Assembly: GCF_014805685.1 (NCBI RefSeq)
Contig: NC_060902.1
Location: 1,586,145-1,650,144 of the forward strand
From: Silurus meridionalis
Lineage: Eukaryota; Chordata; Actinopteri; Siluriformes; Siluridae
DNA: 64,000 bases
Direction of reading: 5' to 3'
The notes under the pieces were generated by a model. It saw nothing but the letters and a program-made list of their open reading frames with translations. It was not told where the DNA came from and did not search any database. A program made the translations under genes and the position numbers. How positions within the stretch are numbered: the stretch's first letter is position 1; each line of letters opens with the position of its first letter. Of this stretch, positions 44,911-58,222 are shown piece by piece.

Positions 44911-46870
44911 ATGGCCGACACCGCTGTAGATACGACCACCACCACCACCGCAGAGGTGACCGCAAAGGTAAGTTTAATGTGTTTGTAGGGGGAAGATGAC
45001 CAAAAAAAATTAACTTTTCAGTCAGGTGAACTGAATTCGAGTCAGTTAGGTGTGAAAACACCTGTTTTAGGTTCTGAGGTGGGTCGCGTTGTAGGAAGGC
45101 TAGTTTCATCACGGGTACCTGAGAACCCCATCAGCGGAGCGCTTGGTGCTGTTAGCTTACGCGCTGATGGCTTTCGTGTAAACCTGTGTAAAATGGAGGC
45201 ACTTATTCATCCATAAACATTAACCGCTTTCAGTGTATTTGCTGACAGACCTATTAGTAAAAAAACGTTTATTTTTTTCCCGGGTTTTTAATTAAAAATT
45301 TTGGCCTTAAATGGTCACCATTTTTTTATTTTGGATTTCAGAGGGTCTGAGGTAAAAAAAAAAAAAGGTTCTAACGGATTTTTTTCGCGATTTGAAAATA
45401 AGGTCGCGAGCTCTTTTTTTTCCCGCTCTCTTTAATTTTCTAAATACAGTATGCCGTGCGCTCGCGCGCCGAGCATGCATTGATTCTCATGGCCACGCGC
45501 TGCCCTTTGTCTGGGAATCGGGCACGCGCCGCTCTTGGCGCGCGAGAGAGAGACCGAGCTGCGTTCGGAGTTTGGCTTGACGCGATTGGATGGATGGTAC
45601 CAAACGGTCGTGTTCGCGGGGAGGGTGTGTGTGTGTGTGTGTGTTTGGGGGGTCAAGAGGTGGACTTTTAAATTATTTTGTTTTTGTTAAATTGAATATA
45701 ATACATGTTCGTTGTCTTTACGTTGATGATTAGCTCGGGTATTTCTTTGTTTTTTGCAAAAGCGACTGTTTGTGACGCTGCTGCTTCTCGTGGGCGGAAA
45801 ACAATAAACTTCCACTCAGACTCTTAGGTGGAACGAACGCCAGAAAGCGGAATTGCAAAGGTGCCCCGCGAAACAGAGGAACCTACTTCCTACTACTGAT
45901 GTTTTCACGACTTTGTAACCCGTTTTCTATCTGTGTTACGTGTGTAGGATCTGAAGGAGAAGAAAGAAGTTGTGGAGGAGGTGCAGGAGGAGGAGAAGAA
46001 GGAGAACGGCAATGGAGAGGCACCTGCTAATGGCACAGAGGTATGTAAGAGAGGGAGGGGAGGGGTGTGTGTGTATGGGGGGCCTCCAGCAAGGCCCTGT
46101 GAGGCTTTTGTCAGTGAGTTACAGCTCATGGTGCAGGTGTCGGGCGACTCACAGCAGGTCCTTCTTCTGCCCTGGTGCTGTGCAGGTTGTGCTCTTTGTT
46201 TAGGTTTGTGAACTTCCACAGATGTAGCGCAGTCAGACACGGTATTAGCATTGGCAGCGTGCCTGTTTATCAGAGCGGCAAGAAGGCTCTGTGTCTGTGG
46301 AATGTTATTGGTGGACCTCCCACAACACAGTAACTCATGTACTTGATAATGTTACAATGACTCAGAGTGAGAGGCTTTAAAAAAACACCCTTGTATCTGA
46401 GTTTTTGTTTTTCTCATACTTTATAAATGACTGTAATAGAAAAAAAAAACTTCTCTGACAGACTAACGGTGCATCTCACGAAGAAACCGACAAAGAGGAC
46501 AAAGCAGCCAAAGAACGTAAGTCATTTACCGCCCAGTGAGTCAGTATTACGGTGTGCGATGTCGCTCAGTAATTAACGTGAAAATTGCGTTGTGAAGCAG
46601 CTGCAGAGGGGGAGGGTGAGGAGGAGGAGGAGGAGAAGCCTGCTGAAGAGGAAGCAGATGGGCAGGCAGTGAAACGTCCTGCAGAGGAGGAGGTGGGTTT
46701 AAAAAAAAAAACTATTTTGGTAAAAATAACACCCCAGCTTCATTATGACCGGTCTTGGTATCCATTGTCTAAATCTTTTGTGCCTTTAGGAGTCAGCCGA
46801 AACAAAGAAACAGAAGACAGAGGAGAACGGCGAGTCCACAGAAGCTGCTGAGGCTGAAGCAAAAGCCTAG
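44911..46870 (+). CDS. ptma: prothymosin alpha
   Basis: Small, highly acidic, intrinsically disordered nuclear protein that binds linker histone H1 and is tied to chromatin remodelling and proliferation. Coding exons: 44911-44967, 45948-46040, 46462-46516, 46601-46692, 46790-46870; five exons, consistent phases, 125 aa. The family signature is clear: MADTAVDT at the start, then DLKEKKEVVEEV, the ANGTETNGASHEE stretch, a Glu-rich middle, VKRPAEEE and the nuclear localisation signal KKQKT. The human protein is 110-111 aa and ends soon after KKQKT. Here about 18 further residues follow (EENGESTEAAEAEAKA), and the acid run in exon 4 is short and almost purely Glu. Parathymosin is the alternative, but the N-terminus and the KKQKT position fit ptma better. 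The ptmaa or ptmab co-orthologue cannot be told. Transcription is from the CpG promoter directly upstream. Confidence 0.92.
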
Positions 46871-47700
46871 AGCTAATCTGTTCGGTCAATCAGACCTAGT
46901 AGATTTTGTGCTTCTGTGTATATTTTCATTCTGCCCTTATTCAATTACACTGAAGCCTGTAACATCATGACACCCCCCACCACCTATTTTTTTTTTTTTC
47001 TCCCTCCTTTTTGTATGATGTTATTTATTGGTGTAGGAACAACGTTAGGGTCCTGTTATTAAATATTCAAGATAATTTTTTTATGCACAAGTTTAAAATG
47101 TGCAAGCACATCTTCTACTGTGTTTTTTTGACCAGCAGAGCATACTTAAAAAAAAAAAAAAATAACGTACACGTTGCCGTATATAACGTACCCCCATTTT
47201 TCCCTTCATGTTCTGATGTTTATATGGGTGATCATATAATTCAGATCCACTTAAGACCAAAGATGAAAGTTTTAAGCAGGGGCTAATGGACAACAAAATC
47301 CTAGTTGTTTTCTGCTGCTAGTAGTTAATCCCTTGCTTTGGCTTATCTGTCAACACACCGCAGCAGATGGCGTCCATGAATGGGTCTCCTCACTGCGCAA
47401 GAGTCGAAGACTTTTGTCCTTTTTCTGGTTAGCTTATGTTAATTAACCCCTCTTAAACCTTAATGTTTTTGGTCTTTTGTTTCATATGCATTCCAGGAGG
47501 TTTGTACTTTTTCAAGTCTTTGTGTACAGTTTGATTTTGTTTTTTTTAAATGGGCAGTGCAGGATGGGAAACGGTCAACATGCCGGCACTGGTGTTTTAT
47601 TTTTTATTTTTCTGGATTTTTTTTTTTGTTGCATTTGACCACTGCTTTGTATATTCTGGTTCAGGCGTATAAATAAAAAAAATCACTCGTCTTTTTAAAC
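46871..47700 (+). other. ptma 3' UTR with poly(A) signal at 47672
   Basis: T-rich untranslated sequence ends with AATAAA at 47672-47677, giving a 3' UTR of about 0.8 kb. A long 3' UTR is usual for ptma. Confidence 0.65.
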
Positions 47701-47971
47701 CCATGTTGTATTTTCTGTTCATTTCCTGCCTGAAGGTTTTTCTTAGTTTAATCTCACTTACTGTACATGATAAAACTTGACTTCCGTTTCCAGTATGAAC
47801 ACGTAATCGATTTATTTTCCCATCCAGGACTAGGTCAAGTTTTCAATCTAGAGCAGAAAATATATAATTCAAGCGCTTACCTGGTTCCTGGCTTGCTATT
47901 GCTCATCTTTGTAAAAAAAAAAAAAAAAATTAAGCATGCTTAGGTAAAAACGATTACAGGGAATGTTGAGC

Positions 47972-47977
47972 TTTATT
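47972..47977 (-). terminator. possible slc45a1 poly(A) signal
   Basis: Plus strand tttatt reads AATAAA on the minus strand. Use would give slc45a1 a 2.2-kb 3' UTR ending about 300 bp from the ptma 3' end. Inference only. Confidence 0.35.
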
Positions 47978-48102
47978 TACATATTCAGAGTATGGGTTCC
48001 CCCCCTGCCAAAAGCTAAGCGCGCTGGAAATCCAAAAAGGAAAGAAAAAAAAATCGCAAAACAGTTCGACATTTTGTGTTTTTCACTGAAAAAGCAGCGA
48101 GT

Positions 48103-48116
48103 CTGCCCCTTAGTGG
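48103..48116 (-). promoter_or_regulatory. CTCF-like motif
   Basis: Minus strand CCACTAAGGGGCAG is a close match to the CTCF core. It faces the plus-oriented motifs at 30.68 and 35.39 kb. Confidence 0.4.
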
Positions 48117-49654
48117 CGCGTGAAGGAGTTACATCATAAAAAAAAAAAAGTCGCATAAGAGTTCACTTTTAGTTCCTAATGTGTCTTCCTGATCTGTTGC
48201 CTGGGTGCCAAACTCAAAAAGAAAGAGAAGTAAAGACAGTAGATATGGCTTGATCGTCTCTTCTGTAGTGGCTGCTTCTCCGTTACAGCTGAGCTGTAGT
48301 CGCTCACACTCCAGTCTCAACATCCGCTCTGCCTGATAATGACAAGAACCACTGTCATCATTACAACCATCACGCCAGATCACACGGCAGAGCAGGCGGA
48401 AGAGTGTGTTTAAAAAAACAACAAAAAAAAAACGTAGGGTGGCGTGACATGTTTGTGACCATCCCAGAGAGTTCTGAGGATGTTTCCAATGAGCGCATGC
48501 AGTCAACTTAAACACCGCTCAGCTGTGTAGAAAGCACATTTTCTATAAATCCATGGTTTATGGTTCTGAATCTTTGCATCCGTCTGCGTACAATGTCATG
48601 TCGAGTCTCGAAAGCATGCACATGAACGAAGGTGGGGTTTTTTTGTTTGTTTTTTTTTTTTTGCTTATTAAATACACTAAACGTAATGCTACTTTATGGA
48701 AAGTACAAAACTGTCCATTTCACATTCTCTGTTGCTGTCTTGCAGAAATAGGCCTGAAGTAACTCTACATTCACCCAAGCGAGCAGAGGCAAGCCACAAT
48801 TTCGGCAACGAATGAATGCAAATTGATAATTTGACGCGGAAAAAAGCACCAAATATAAAAGTTTCGCTCGAATGATACTTTTAACTGATAATCGTGCACG
48901 TGTGGTCCGACGTTTTTTCAATTCCCCATTCGCGACATTCCCAGTCCTGTTCAAAGTTTGAACCAATAACGTTGTTTTATCTTCCGTATACGACCTACCA
49001 ATAGACGTGAACGTACTGTATTAAGAATAACTATAACGCTTATCAGGGATTATTGTCGACTGAGCGTAAACGAAAAGCTGGTACTAAACCCGAAATGACG
49101 TTACCTGCTCACGTGAATGTAGGATCAGGCCTCAGTGCTGAATCCCATGCACATATGCATCATCGTCATGGTCACACACACCGAGCGCGTCACCGCATCT
49201 CGATATGTGAGAGTCGTTTCTGTTTTATCCTCCGTTTTATTCAACTTTTCTGGATTTAGAACCTTTTCTGCCAGGAAACTCTCACATATCTGTGAAGTTC
49301 ACAATGTTTCAGGTGAATTCAGGGGCTTGTGAGAGGAAAGGCAGGCTAATGAAATCTGTGACGTATGTGGATGTGTGTTTAGGATTGTTTTTTTTCTTTT
49401 TCTAATATGAAACTGTACAATAAGTATGTTTACATGTGTAAAGTAATCTGATATTAAAACACTTTTAAAGGCACCATAGGAGGAGCTGATTGAGTGCATC
49501 ATCTTCGGTCTTTGTTTTAGGCATTTATTCGTATGATTATTTTGCAGTGGTTTCGAAAGCGGCTTTAAAAATTAACTACATTTGATCTACTGACATCTTT
49601 TCAGATCAAATGCCTTCAAAGACTGAGAAGTTCATAATGAGCAAATTGTGCATG

Positions 49655-49832
49655 TTATATCGACAAAAGTATGTGGACACTTGAGTATAAAATGTGTTTT
49701 AACATCCTGTTCCACATTTGGTCCCTGTTTGATGTTATAATATCTTCCACTCTTGTGCAGGTGTTGGGAATGTCAGGTTCTCATGGAGGTGAGGTGTCAG
49801 GTGTCCCAATACTTTTGTCCTCATAGAGTATA
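49655..49832. mobile_element. short Tc1/mariner-type MITE
   Basis: The ends 'tatcgacaaaagtatgtgga' and 'gtcccaatacttttgtcctc' are inverted repeats of the 699-1166 family. This copy is the shortest in the window (about 178 bp). Confidence 0.7.
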
Positions 49833-50237
49833 TTGGACACATTTCACAGCTGCACATAATTCAGAGTTGTTCTTTGTAAAATCATCTGCAACACACCCTT
49901 TGGTTAGTATTTGTGATCTACAGGCGTAAATAAGAAACCCGGTTACACGTACACACACAGATCAGATGAATAGTGCGTGTGTACTTGCGGAACAACGCGA
50001 TAGGATCTGATACACAAAATCGCAGTCCAATTTTCCGAAATCTGAACACAAATGCAAAAAAATCATATTTAGATCAGATTATTGTGCATGTAAACACACT
50101 TAATGTATAAAAAGGGAATCAAACATGCCTTTAGTGAAAAAAAAAAAAGACATGACGAGCGATCGGTGCTGCGTAAAAAATTCATGTGCATGTGTGTATG
50201 TGATCCAGGCGTCTATGAGCGTGTGTGTTTTGTGAAT

Positions 50238-53200
50238 TTATATGTGCACCAGTAGTGGTTGGCTCTCACTCTGCGAGCGCTCACCCTCCGGAGGTGGCAG
50301 CTGGTACACCACACACAGCGAGGAGTACATGCAGCCCACAAATGACATGAGGCTCGCAAAGTACATCACACCCTGAGCCCCGCCCACCAGCGAGGTCAGA
50401 GGTCCCATCGCCACGGAGACCAGGATCTGGGCCAGGAAGTACTGGCAGCTGAGAAGGGAGATGTCCACCCCCATGCCTCTTCTGGTGCCGTCCTCTGTGG
50501 AGCCGCAGAACTACGAGTACACACACACCCACACAGGTAATTGGTAGGAGTACTGAGAAGGTCCTCTACCAAATAGTCTTTATGTAATTCAACTGATATT
50601 TTATAAAATTAAGGAATGTGGATTATAAGATTTTGTTCTATTTGTTCTAAATTGACTATTTCAACATCTGTAAGACAATACTGTTTGTTTCCCACTAGAA
50701 ATAACACAATATTCACTCAGCTTCAACAACACAACAAATCAGTACTCATTAAAACTCCGATTTCATCTCCAACAGGAAGAGCAAGTGCAGGATGAGGCTC
50801 ATTACAGATTAATGCCTGGATGTCCACAAAAAGCAAGTTAAGTGCCATGAAAATGGGCTTCTGCATTTTATATCTTGCCCTCCATGAGGTCATGTGGTAC
50901 GAACACGTGCTCATTGGTCACACTGAATAAGAAGGCAGAGTCTCGTTTAGTTTTTTTGCTTTTTTTGAATTCCAATTGCATCGAGAAACGAATTCGGGAT
51001 TGCGGATCTTTTTATATGACTTTGTTTGTGACACAAGTCTACAATGGCATTTTAGTGCCATGGTAAATAAAAACATACAAATAAAAAATGACAAAAATAA
51101 AGTTAAAATATTGTGAGAATGAAGTCGAGATTAAAGTAGTAATATTTTTAAAATAAAGTCGAGATTAAACTAGTAATATTTTTTAAATAGTCGAGATTAA
51201 AGTAGTAATATTTTGAGAATTAGGTCAAGATTAAAGTAGTAATATTTTGAGAATAAAGTCAAGATTAAAGGAGTAATATTTTGAGAATTAGGTTGAGATT
51301 AAAGTAGTAATATTTTGAGAAGGAAGTCGAGATTAAAGTAGTAATATTTTGAGAATTAGGTCAAGATTAAAGTAGTAATATTTTTTAAATAAAGTCAAGA
51401 TTAAAGTAATAATATTTTGAGAATTAGGTCGAGATTAAAGTAGTAATATTTTCAAAATAAAGTCGAGATTAAAGTGGTAATATTTTGAGAATGAAGTCGA
51501 GATTAAAGTAGTAATATTCTGCGAATAAAGAATATTTTGGCAAATGGGCATGAAGATCAGGGGTGCACATACTTTTGGCTGTACACAAAAACGCCCTTAC
51601 CTGCGGGGTCTGGTAATATTCACATAGCAGCGAGTAAGGCAGCGTGCAGAGCGAGGAGAACATGACCCCGTAGGTGACGCACAGAGACAGCACCACATAC
51701 AGGTTGGTGGTGAGAGTGGCCAGACCCGTGCCCAAGCCGAACGCCAGGTAGGCAAAGAAATACAGAGAGCGCAAAGAGAAGCGTTCCTCCAGCTTCTCCA
51801 GGATGGCTGTGGAACACAAATACAGTCCCAGATAAATGAAAAGACAAAGGGGGTGGAATTCACCGTGTTGGTGCTCTGAGGACTTACCTGAGTAAAAAGC
51901 AGCACTAAAGGCATAGATGCACATGCCCCAGCAGCCCATGCTGACCCCGGCGTTGTAGCGCTGGTACGCCTTGGTATCCGGCAGCGCTTTGGGGTCGCCC
52001 CCAAACACCACCTCGCCCATGAAGTCAGTGTAGAAGAGCAGCATGCCCTCAAAGGACAGCCAACCTGAAGACCACACATAAATTTGATAAGAGTCTCCAT
52101 GAACCCTGGCTGAATGGTTCACTGCATTGACTTACCCAGGAAGTGGTTGGTGCACAGGCTGCGCAGGGACGGGGGCATCCTGTAGATGGCGATGCAGAGC
52201 AACTTCAGAGACATCTGAGTGTCTATTACCTCTGTGTTGTCACTGAGCTTGCTGTCATACTGTACCCCATTTAGGAGAATGTTTGCAACCTGAAGAGGAT
52301 AAGTATATTTACAGTACTAAAGGGCATCATACTGGTGTATATCGTGTAAGATAGAAAAGTAAAAAAATGCAGCATTTAGTCTCCATCTCCTGTCATAATA
52401 ACCACCACTCTTCTGGGAGATTTGTGTGAGATTCATTAAAAACTGCCAGCAGAACCATGCCAGTCTGATCGCTGAAAAATCTATTCTCCAACCAGAAGAA
52501 GGCGCAAGTTTCTGTCAGTCACATAGTAATTAAGACATTATAGGATAGGTGCGCTATTGAGAACGCTCACCAAAATTGTTTTATAGTTAATAAACTCATT
52601 GCGTTAAGTTTACATAGACTTTTTTAAATAAAGAGTAAATTGAGAAATTATATGCAGTGTGTTAATCTGGATTAATAATAATCTGGCCCCATGGTATGCA
52701 AGCCCACAAAGCATGAAGTCCTCTGCCCTGAAGCTTTTTACGTTTCAAAATAATACATTCCATAAATTCAGTACTATAGAAATGGTAAACATTGCGAGGA
52801 CACCCTGTATGGGACATCTGAATGCTGAACAGAAGTAACTGTCTTGGTGTGCATGGATGATCTGGCATTCACTTTTTTGACAAAACCTTTCTACAGTAAA
52901 CCTCTTTTCAGCATTTCTCATCATGTGTTATTAAAAACACTACAGACTTACCTGTTGGCTGAAGGTAACAGTGCGTCTCCGCCCATTCTCCAAGCCGTTG
53001 CTGGGGCCAGTCAGCGGCTCATCCAGCAAGGCCAGGCTCTGGGGGCGTTTTAGGATCCCTGAGGCGCTGCTTCCTAGTTTTAATCCGCCACCATCCTGCA
53101 GAGGCTCGCTGAGCTCAGAGGCTTCATTCAACTCCAAACATTCACTGGCTTGAACTTCAGTAGCCCCTAATCTTTCCGCTTCCTGCAGCTCTCCATTCGG

Positions 53201-56200
53201 TTGAGATAATTCCCTTTCCTGAGAGTTGGCAGCTGGAGACGGTGCCACAGCCAGCTGTGACACCTGAGCGGGAGGAGTTTCTCCCATAGGAAGGCATGGA
53301 GTCATGGTCTCGGGTTTTAACGGTTGGGGCATTTGTTGTCCAGTGTAACAGTCAATCAGCACGCTATCTATGTACGATGTCCCCAAGGACGATGCAAACT
53401 CGTTAATGTCCGTCAGAGTGTTTTCCCGGCTGATAAAGCTGCCGTATTTGGGTGTCAGTGGGCTGAGAGGGGAAATGGGGCTGGTGAGACCTGCACAGAG
53501 CCTCGCGTTGGCACTACACGAGTGTCCCAAACTATCCGGATACCTACGGCCAGAGAACTGGTAGCCAAACAGACCGTCCTCCTCCTCTTCCTCTTCCTGC
53601 AGGGCCCCAGCAGCTGGAGGAGGAGACGGTGGTAGAGCCAGGACGGGGCTCTTCAAATGTTTCGTACTCCTTTTTTGAGATGGCAGGAGAGGACGCTCTG
53701 GGATGCTAGTGAGTGTGAGAGCTGTAGCGATTACAAGGGTAATGCTGGTGAACAGGTAGATGACTCGGAGCTGACCTCCCATTGACTTGCCGAACGCGGT
53801 GTGGTCCCAGTTCACCCCACCCACGATGTAGCCGAAACCACCACCCAGACCTGCGAAGATTAACGTCAATGATTTGCACAGTAGTAAGCATGAAGTTTGT
53901 AGTTTTCGAGCCCCCTTCTATCTGTGATGTGAACTGCATTGACAATGAATAATCCTTCAACAGAAAGGTGCTTTATACTTGTCACATGTACCTTACAGCA
54001 GAGTGAAATTCTTTCTTTGCATGTTAAGAAACTGGGGTCAGAGGGCAGGGTCAGCCATTATACAGCACCCTTGGAGCACAGAGGGTAAATCGCCTTGCTT
54101 AAGTGCCCCAAGAGTGGCAGCTTGGCGATACTGGGACTTCTGATCAGTAACCCAGAGACTTCACATTCATATTTATAACACTACATATTTATAATGGGTT
54201 CCTTTTGGAAAAAAGGGGGGGATATCTGTTCTTTATCATTTCTGGGTCTATAAAATGTAAAGAAGCCTGGATTTGAAAAAAAAAAAAAACAAACCAGTGA
54301 ACATCTGTACCAGGCAATTCTATAAAAGCATTTTTGTAGGAATTACAAGTTGGTATCAAAACGTTTCGAGAGGCTCTGTTTACAAGAAAGTACTTTATTG
54401 ATCTATGTTTACACACTTTCACCTTTGAAATAGTCTCATTGCACAGCAATACTGTGCTCCCAGCACACCTGCCAATTCTGGATCGTGTCCTCTTTTTGAA
54501 GAAGCACCCCTCTGCAATTCATGCTGGACCTCCATCTTCGGGAAGAGGGTGAAGTCTGCAGGAGCCAAATCTGGCGAGTCGGGTGGGTGTGGAAGTGGGA
54601 TCACGTTGTGAATCTCACATGTGAGGAGAGCTCGGTGACAGGGTGGGCACGTGGTCAGAATAGCAAACGTGGTAAAGCACGTGGTCAGAATAGCAGCAGT
54701 TGCACGACTCCCAATGTACACAGGAAGATGTCTTTTGGCACACTGACTTATAAAGGTTTGTGCACCCTGTGACTGTGCGTTACAAAACTAGCTTGAAAAC
54801 CTTTTGATACCACCTTGTATATGCCTTTAAATGTCTAGAAATTAAACATTACAAACCTTTCCATGGCGGAACAGTACAAAAATATATATGATATATTTTG
54901 CAGCAAATTCACTGATATAATCTGCTCATAAGAACTGATCTCTGACCTGCCAAGAGTGCATGGATGTTGAGGCCTCTGTCTTGGTCCTCCGGACTGCACA
55001 CGTCCATCATGTAGGCGTGACTGGGATTATCCGCCGAGTCAGCACTGAAGTCCATCAGAACCACTCCGCACACGGTCAGCACAATGCCCCACTTGTGAAT
55101 GACAGCAGTGTCTGCCAGCGCGGATCCAATGTCCCGCCCATTTAGCACCAGCGTCAGGCCGAGTAGAGCACCTGGACACACGGAGAGTGAATTATCCATA
55201 AGTCTAAATAGCATCTTGTTTCTTTTCACACTTAATACCCCCGGTACTAAACATTCCTGCTCTAACGTGAACATCTGCAGAATGTTAGGATCTTCAGGAC
55301 CAGCATTAGGGACCCAGAGCACACGTGGATGTTCCCCTCCCAACATTCTTTAACACCACAACAGTCCACTAATGCACAGCTTTCTCAATAGGACTCTGTA
55401 TTGTTAGGTGATGTTACAACGCTTACCGATGGACAAAGCAAAGATAAAAGGTCTCCGGCGGCCAAAACGTGACGTACACCGGTCACTCCACGCTCCGAGG
55501 ATCGGCTGAAGCAGGAACCCTGAGGATGAACAGAAAAAGAGAAGGTGATGTTCTACTTTACTGACCCAGATGGTCTCATGTTTTTTTTTTTTTAATACTG
55601 GTCTCATTTTATAAAACATCCATTGACAAAGGTTAGTTTTTACATGAATTAATAAATTGAGCATAAAAAAGTACTATTATATAAAACATTTTATTATTAA
55701 AATTTTATAATTTTACTATTAAATAGGATTCTAGGTACAAAAAACCCCCCAGAGTATCCATATTCTCCATGAGGTACCTAATATGGGGCTGATAAACCAG
55801 ACAAGGCTGTAGAACTGATCTGGCAGACCCATCTGAAGGAGCAAAGGGGTAACGTAGGCCGTCTCCATGGCGTAGCTGAACTCGATGCCGAATAGGATGC
55901 AACCGTTGAAGAGGAGCTCAGAAAAAGTGCGTCGTGGAGGCAGATCGCTGAAGTCCAGCTGCTCCAGAGGGCAAGGTGTGTTGGGCGGAGGGGGTGGAGA
56001 CGGGCGGATGAGCTTCCGCCGTTTCGGATGCCTCTGGAAGCTGTTGGCCCGATGGCTGAGGTGACGTGTGGTGGACATCGGGAAGCTGCAGGTTTTGGGA
56101 AGAGTCGGTCTCCATGTGTCACCTTGGGCCGCCCCGAAGCCATCTCTCCCTGGGCTGGTTAGGAGAGGGTCGCTGGGCGTGCCCATTCCAGGAGAGGACA

Positions 56201-56204
56201 TCAT
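50238..56204 (-). CDS. slc45a1: solute carrier family 45 member 1 (proton-associated sugar transporter A)
   Basis: Plasma-membrane MFS protein that moves glucose/galactose with protons, mainly in brain. Coding exons (minus, 5' to 3'): 56204-55778, 55519-55427, 55171-54947, 53850-52952, 52289-52136, 52064-51888, 51806-51601, 50510-50238; phases agree, 817 aa (human 748). Family landmarks are [18 protein letters not shown] and the [12 protein letters not shown] linker, TM1 at about residues 100-120 ([20 protein letters not shown]), [14 protein letters not shown] after TM2, the [20 protein letters not shown] block, a long TM6-TM7 loop in exon 4 (about 230 residues, less conserved but holding [13 protein letters not shown] and [11 protein letters not shown]), [20 protein letters not shown], and a C-terminus ending QPLLVHI. 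The start uses the first of two adjacent Met codons, just after an acceptor, so a non-coding 5' exon lies further upstream. The gene is convergent with ptma. Confidence 0.95.
51080..51545. repeat. 32-33 bp minisatellite in slc45a1 intron 7
   Basis: About 14 units of the type 'gagattaaagtagtaatatt' plus 'ttgagaataaagtc' lie in tandem. The array ends about 55 bp from the exon 7 donor. Confidence 0.9.
53990..54170. repeat. SINE-like dispersed repeat in slc45a1 intron 3
   Basis: Pieces such as 'tcgccttgcttaagtgcccc' and 'tggcagcttggcgatactgg' match the same broad teleost repeat type as 6607-6802. Confidence 0.55.
54342..54820 (-). mobile_element. internally deleted mariner-like element in slc45a1 intron 3
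   Basis: The left end attacaagttggtatcaaaa and the right end (reverse complement) atacaaggtggtatcaaaag are terminal inverted repeats. The minus-strand frame 54419-54721 contains [18 protein letters not shown], the mariner (DD34D) signature with its last catalytic Asp. Only the C-terminal third of a transposase remains. Confidence 0.8.
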
Positions 56205-57539
56205 GCTCTGGAGTTCTGCACACACTATCAAAAAGTCATAAGATATAAATCGTGTGTCTAAAATCTTTAAAGCCATCTGTACCTGGGTCAATTCGGGTTC
56301 AAAGCACCCTTTAACATCAATTTCTGCCTAATTAGATTTTCTGCCCTCTGGAATTTTGTCAAAAAAAAAAACATAATTTCAATACTTTTCATTTCAGTAC
56401 GTTTTGACAGCAAATCAGTCAAACAGGAAACGACTTTGCATGCTGACATCAAACTAAAGAGACACCTTCAGGTCATGGTCCTGATAAAAGAACTTCTGTG
56501 ACAATGCCACCTACTGGTTAATAATTACAATAACATTATAAAAATCCTCACGGCCATTTCCAATCCTCACAAAATTTGCCCCACATCATCTTAACACCTG
56601 AACGAAAGGTATCAGAGGAAGTTTGATATTTAAAACTTTCCCCCTTTAACATGCTGTAAAATGGCAAAAAAAAAAAAAAAAGGTTGTGAAGGTGCATCTC
56701 AGCCATACATCTATCGACACAAAGCATAATAACTATCTTCAGGAAAATGCTCCAAAAGCCCAGTGGCTTCATGACTGTCTGATGTTCTTCTTCCTTACAA
56801 GTCCTTAAAGTATGCTGACCTGAATACAAAACAACATCTAAAATTCAGGTGTATGTCCCAACTTTTCAATCATCTTGGATTTATTCTGAAAATATTTGTT
56901 ACTCCTTGTACAATCGGGGAAGTGGTTAAGATGTCGGTCATATGATTGAATCACACCACTACCAAGCTGGCACTGCTGGATCACTGAGCAAAGCCCAACA
57001 CCTTCAACTGCTCAGATAAATCTAAATGATGTACATTCATCATCAACAATCAGTTTTGGCATGGATCATCTGCAGACCAACTAGACAAAAGAATGTTCCA
57101 GATGTTTCAACAGATTTGCTCATAATAGGCCAACGAATCTGTGAAAATAGCTACCAAACAGAAACAAGACAAAACCAAGACTATCTGTTTCTATATCTAT
57201 GATCAGATAACTGGTTTATTGGGACATGCCTACTGTGCACTTTTTCACCGCATGAGTGCGCAGATGGTGACATCGAGCTGAATAACCGGCAAAACAAGCA
57301 AATGTTGGGGGGAATGACTTCAAGAAGGCAGAGTGAAACAGTGAAACACCACTGTCAGTGTGAAGGGTTTGAAATAAACTGAGATGCACTGAAATCAGCC
57401 AAAGGGCCCCAGAAAGAAGGAGGAACTCAATAGGAGATGGTTGTTGATCGGGAGCGCGCATCACTGCAGCCAATGCGCAGGCTGAGCGGGGTGCGTGCAC
57501 TGCACGTGCTTACTCTGTTCTCCACACCAGAATATCAAG

Positions 57540-57586
<47 letters not shown>

Positions 57587-58000
57587 ACAAACACACAAAA
57601 ACACACTCAGGGCGTTTTTCTTTTATTTCCACACTCCTGAGGCTCTGTAATTAAACTCCTGTTAATGATTATGATCATTTTTAGATGGGATTCACGGATA
57701 TAAGAACATCCAGGTCATTACCGCATTGCAGGAGGGTTTTTGAATTAAATGTAGATTTCCATTAAAAAAAGATCTGATCAAAATAACCGTTCCTAATAAA
57801 GGTGACTCGAGTCTGAAGGTGATAGACAATAGGATGAATTGCATTCTTCATTGTCAGGACAAAGAAAGACAAAAGCATTAGAAACCCATTACCTTCTCAG
57901 GCTTTCTGTTCATTTCCTCAGCTGATCTGAGCGCATAAGCATCTTCATTTCTTCTAGGTCTTTTTCCTTTGTGTTATCTTTGGTGCAGGCATTGCTCTAA

Positions 58001-58059
<59 letters not shown>

Positions 58060-58222
58060 TCTTCCTCTCCCCACCTCTATTTCCTGGTTATTCCCGTCTT
58101 GGTCATAACGCCACATTTAGACTCCGCCCACCCAAAGCTGCAGCATCAGCACCAGACTGTATTACTTTCAGTTCAAGAGAATTGCGCCATCTATCTGTCT
58201 TTCTCTACTTACATACTATTTT
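56205..58222 (-). other. slc45a1 5' flank
   Basis: The 5' UTR acceptor (minus strand tgtgtgcag) lies at about 56220. A GC-richer patch with a CCAAT box and CpGs at about 57440-57510 could be the promoter. A CTCF-like motif, minus strand CCAGTAGGTGGCA, lies at 56505-56518. (CA)n lies at 57542-57580 and (TC)n at 58003-58055. Confidence 0.35.

Larger units (their letters stand above)
47978..50237 (-). other. probable slc45a1 3' UTR and flank
   Basis: Mostly unique sequence downstream of the slc45a1 stop. A minus-strand open frame at 48129-48515 (128 codons) has no family resemblance and is probably chance within the UTR. A strong CTCF-like motif, minus strand CCACTAAGGGGCAG, lies at 48103-48116. 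A MITE lies at 49655-49832. Confidence 0.4.

Noticed and set aside
48129..48515. 128-residue minus-strand frame
   Set aside because: It lies in the probable slc45a1 3' UTR, contains poly-Phe from A-runs and matches no family I know.
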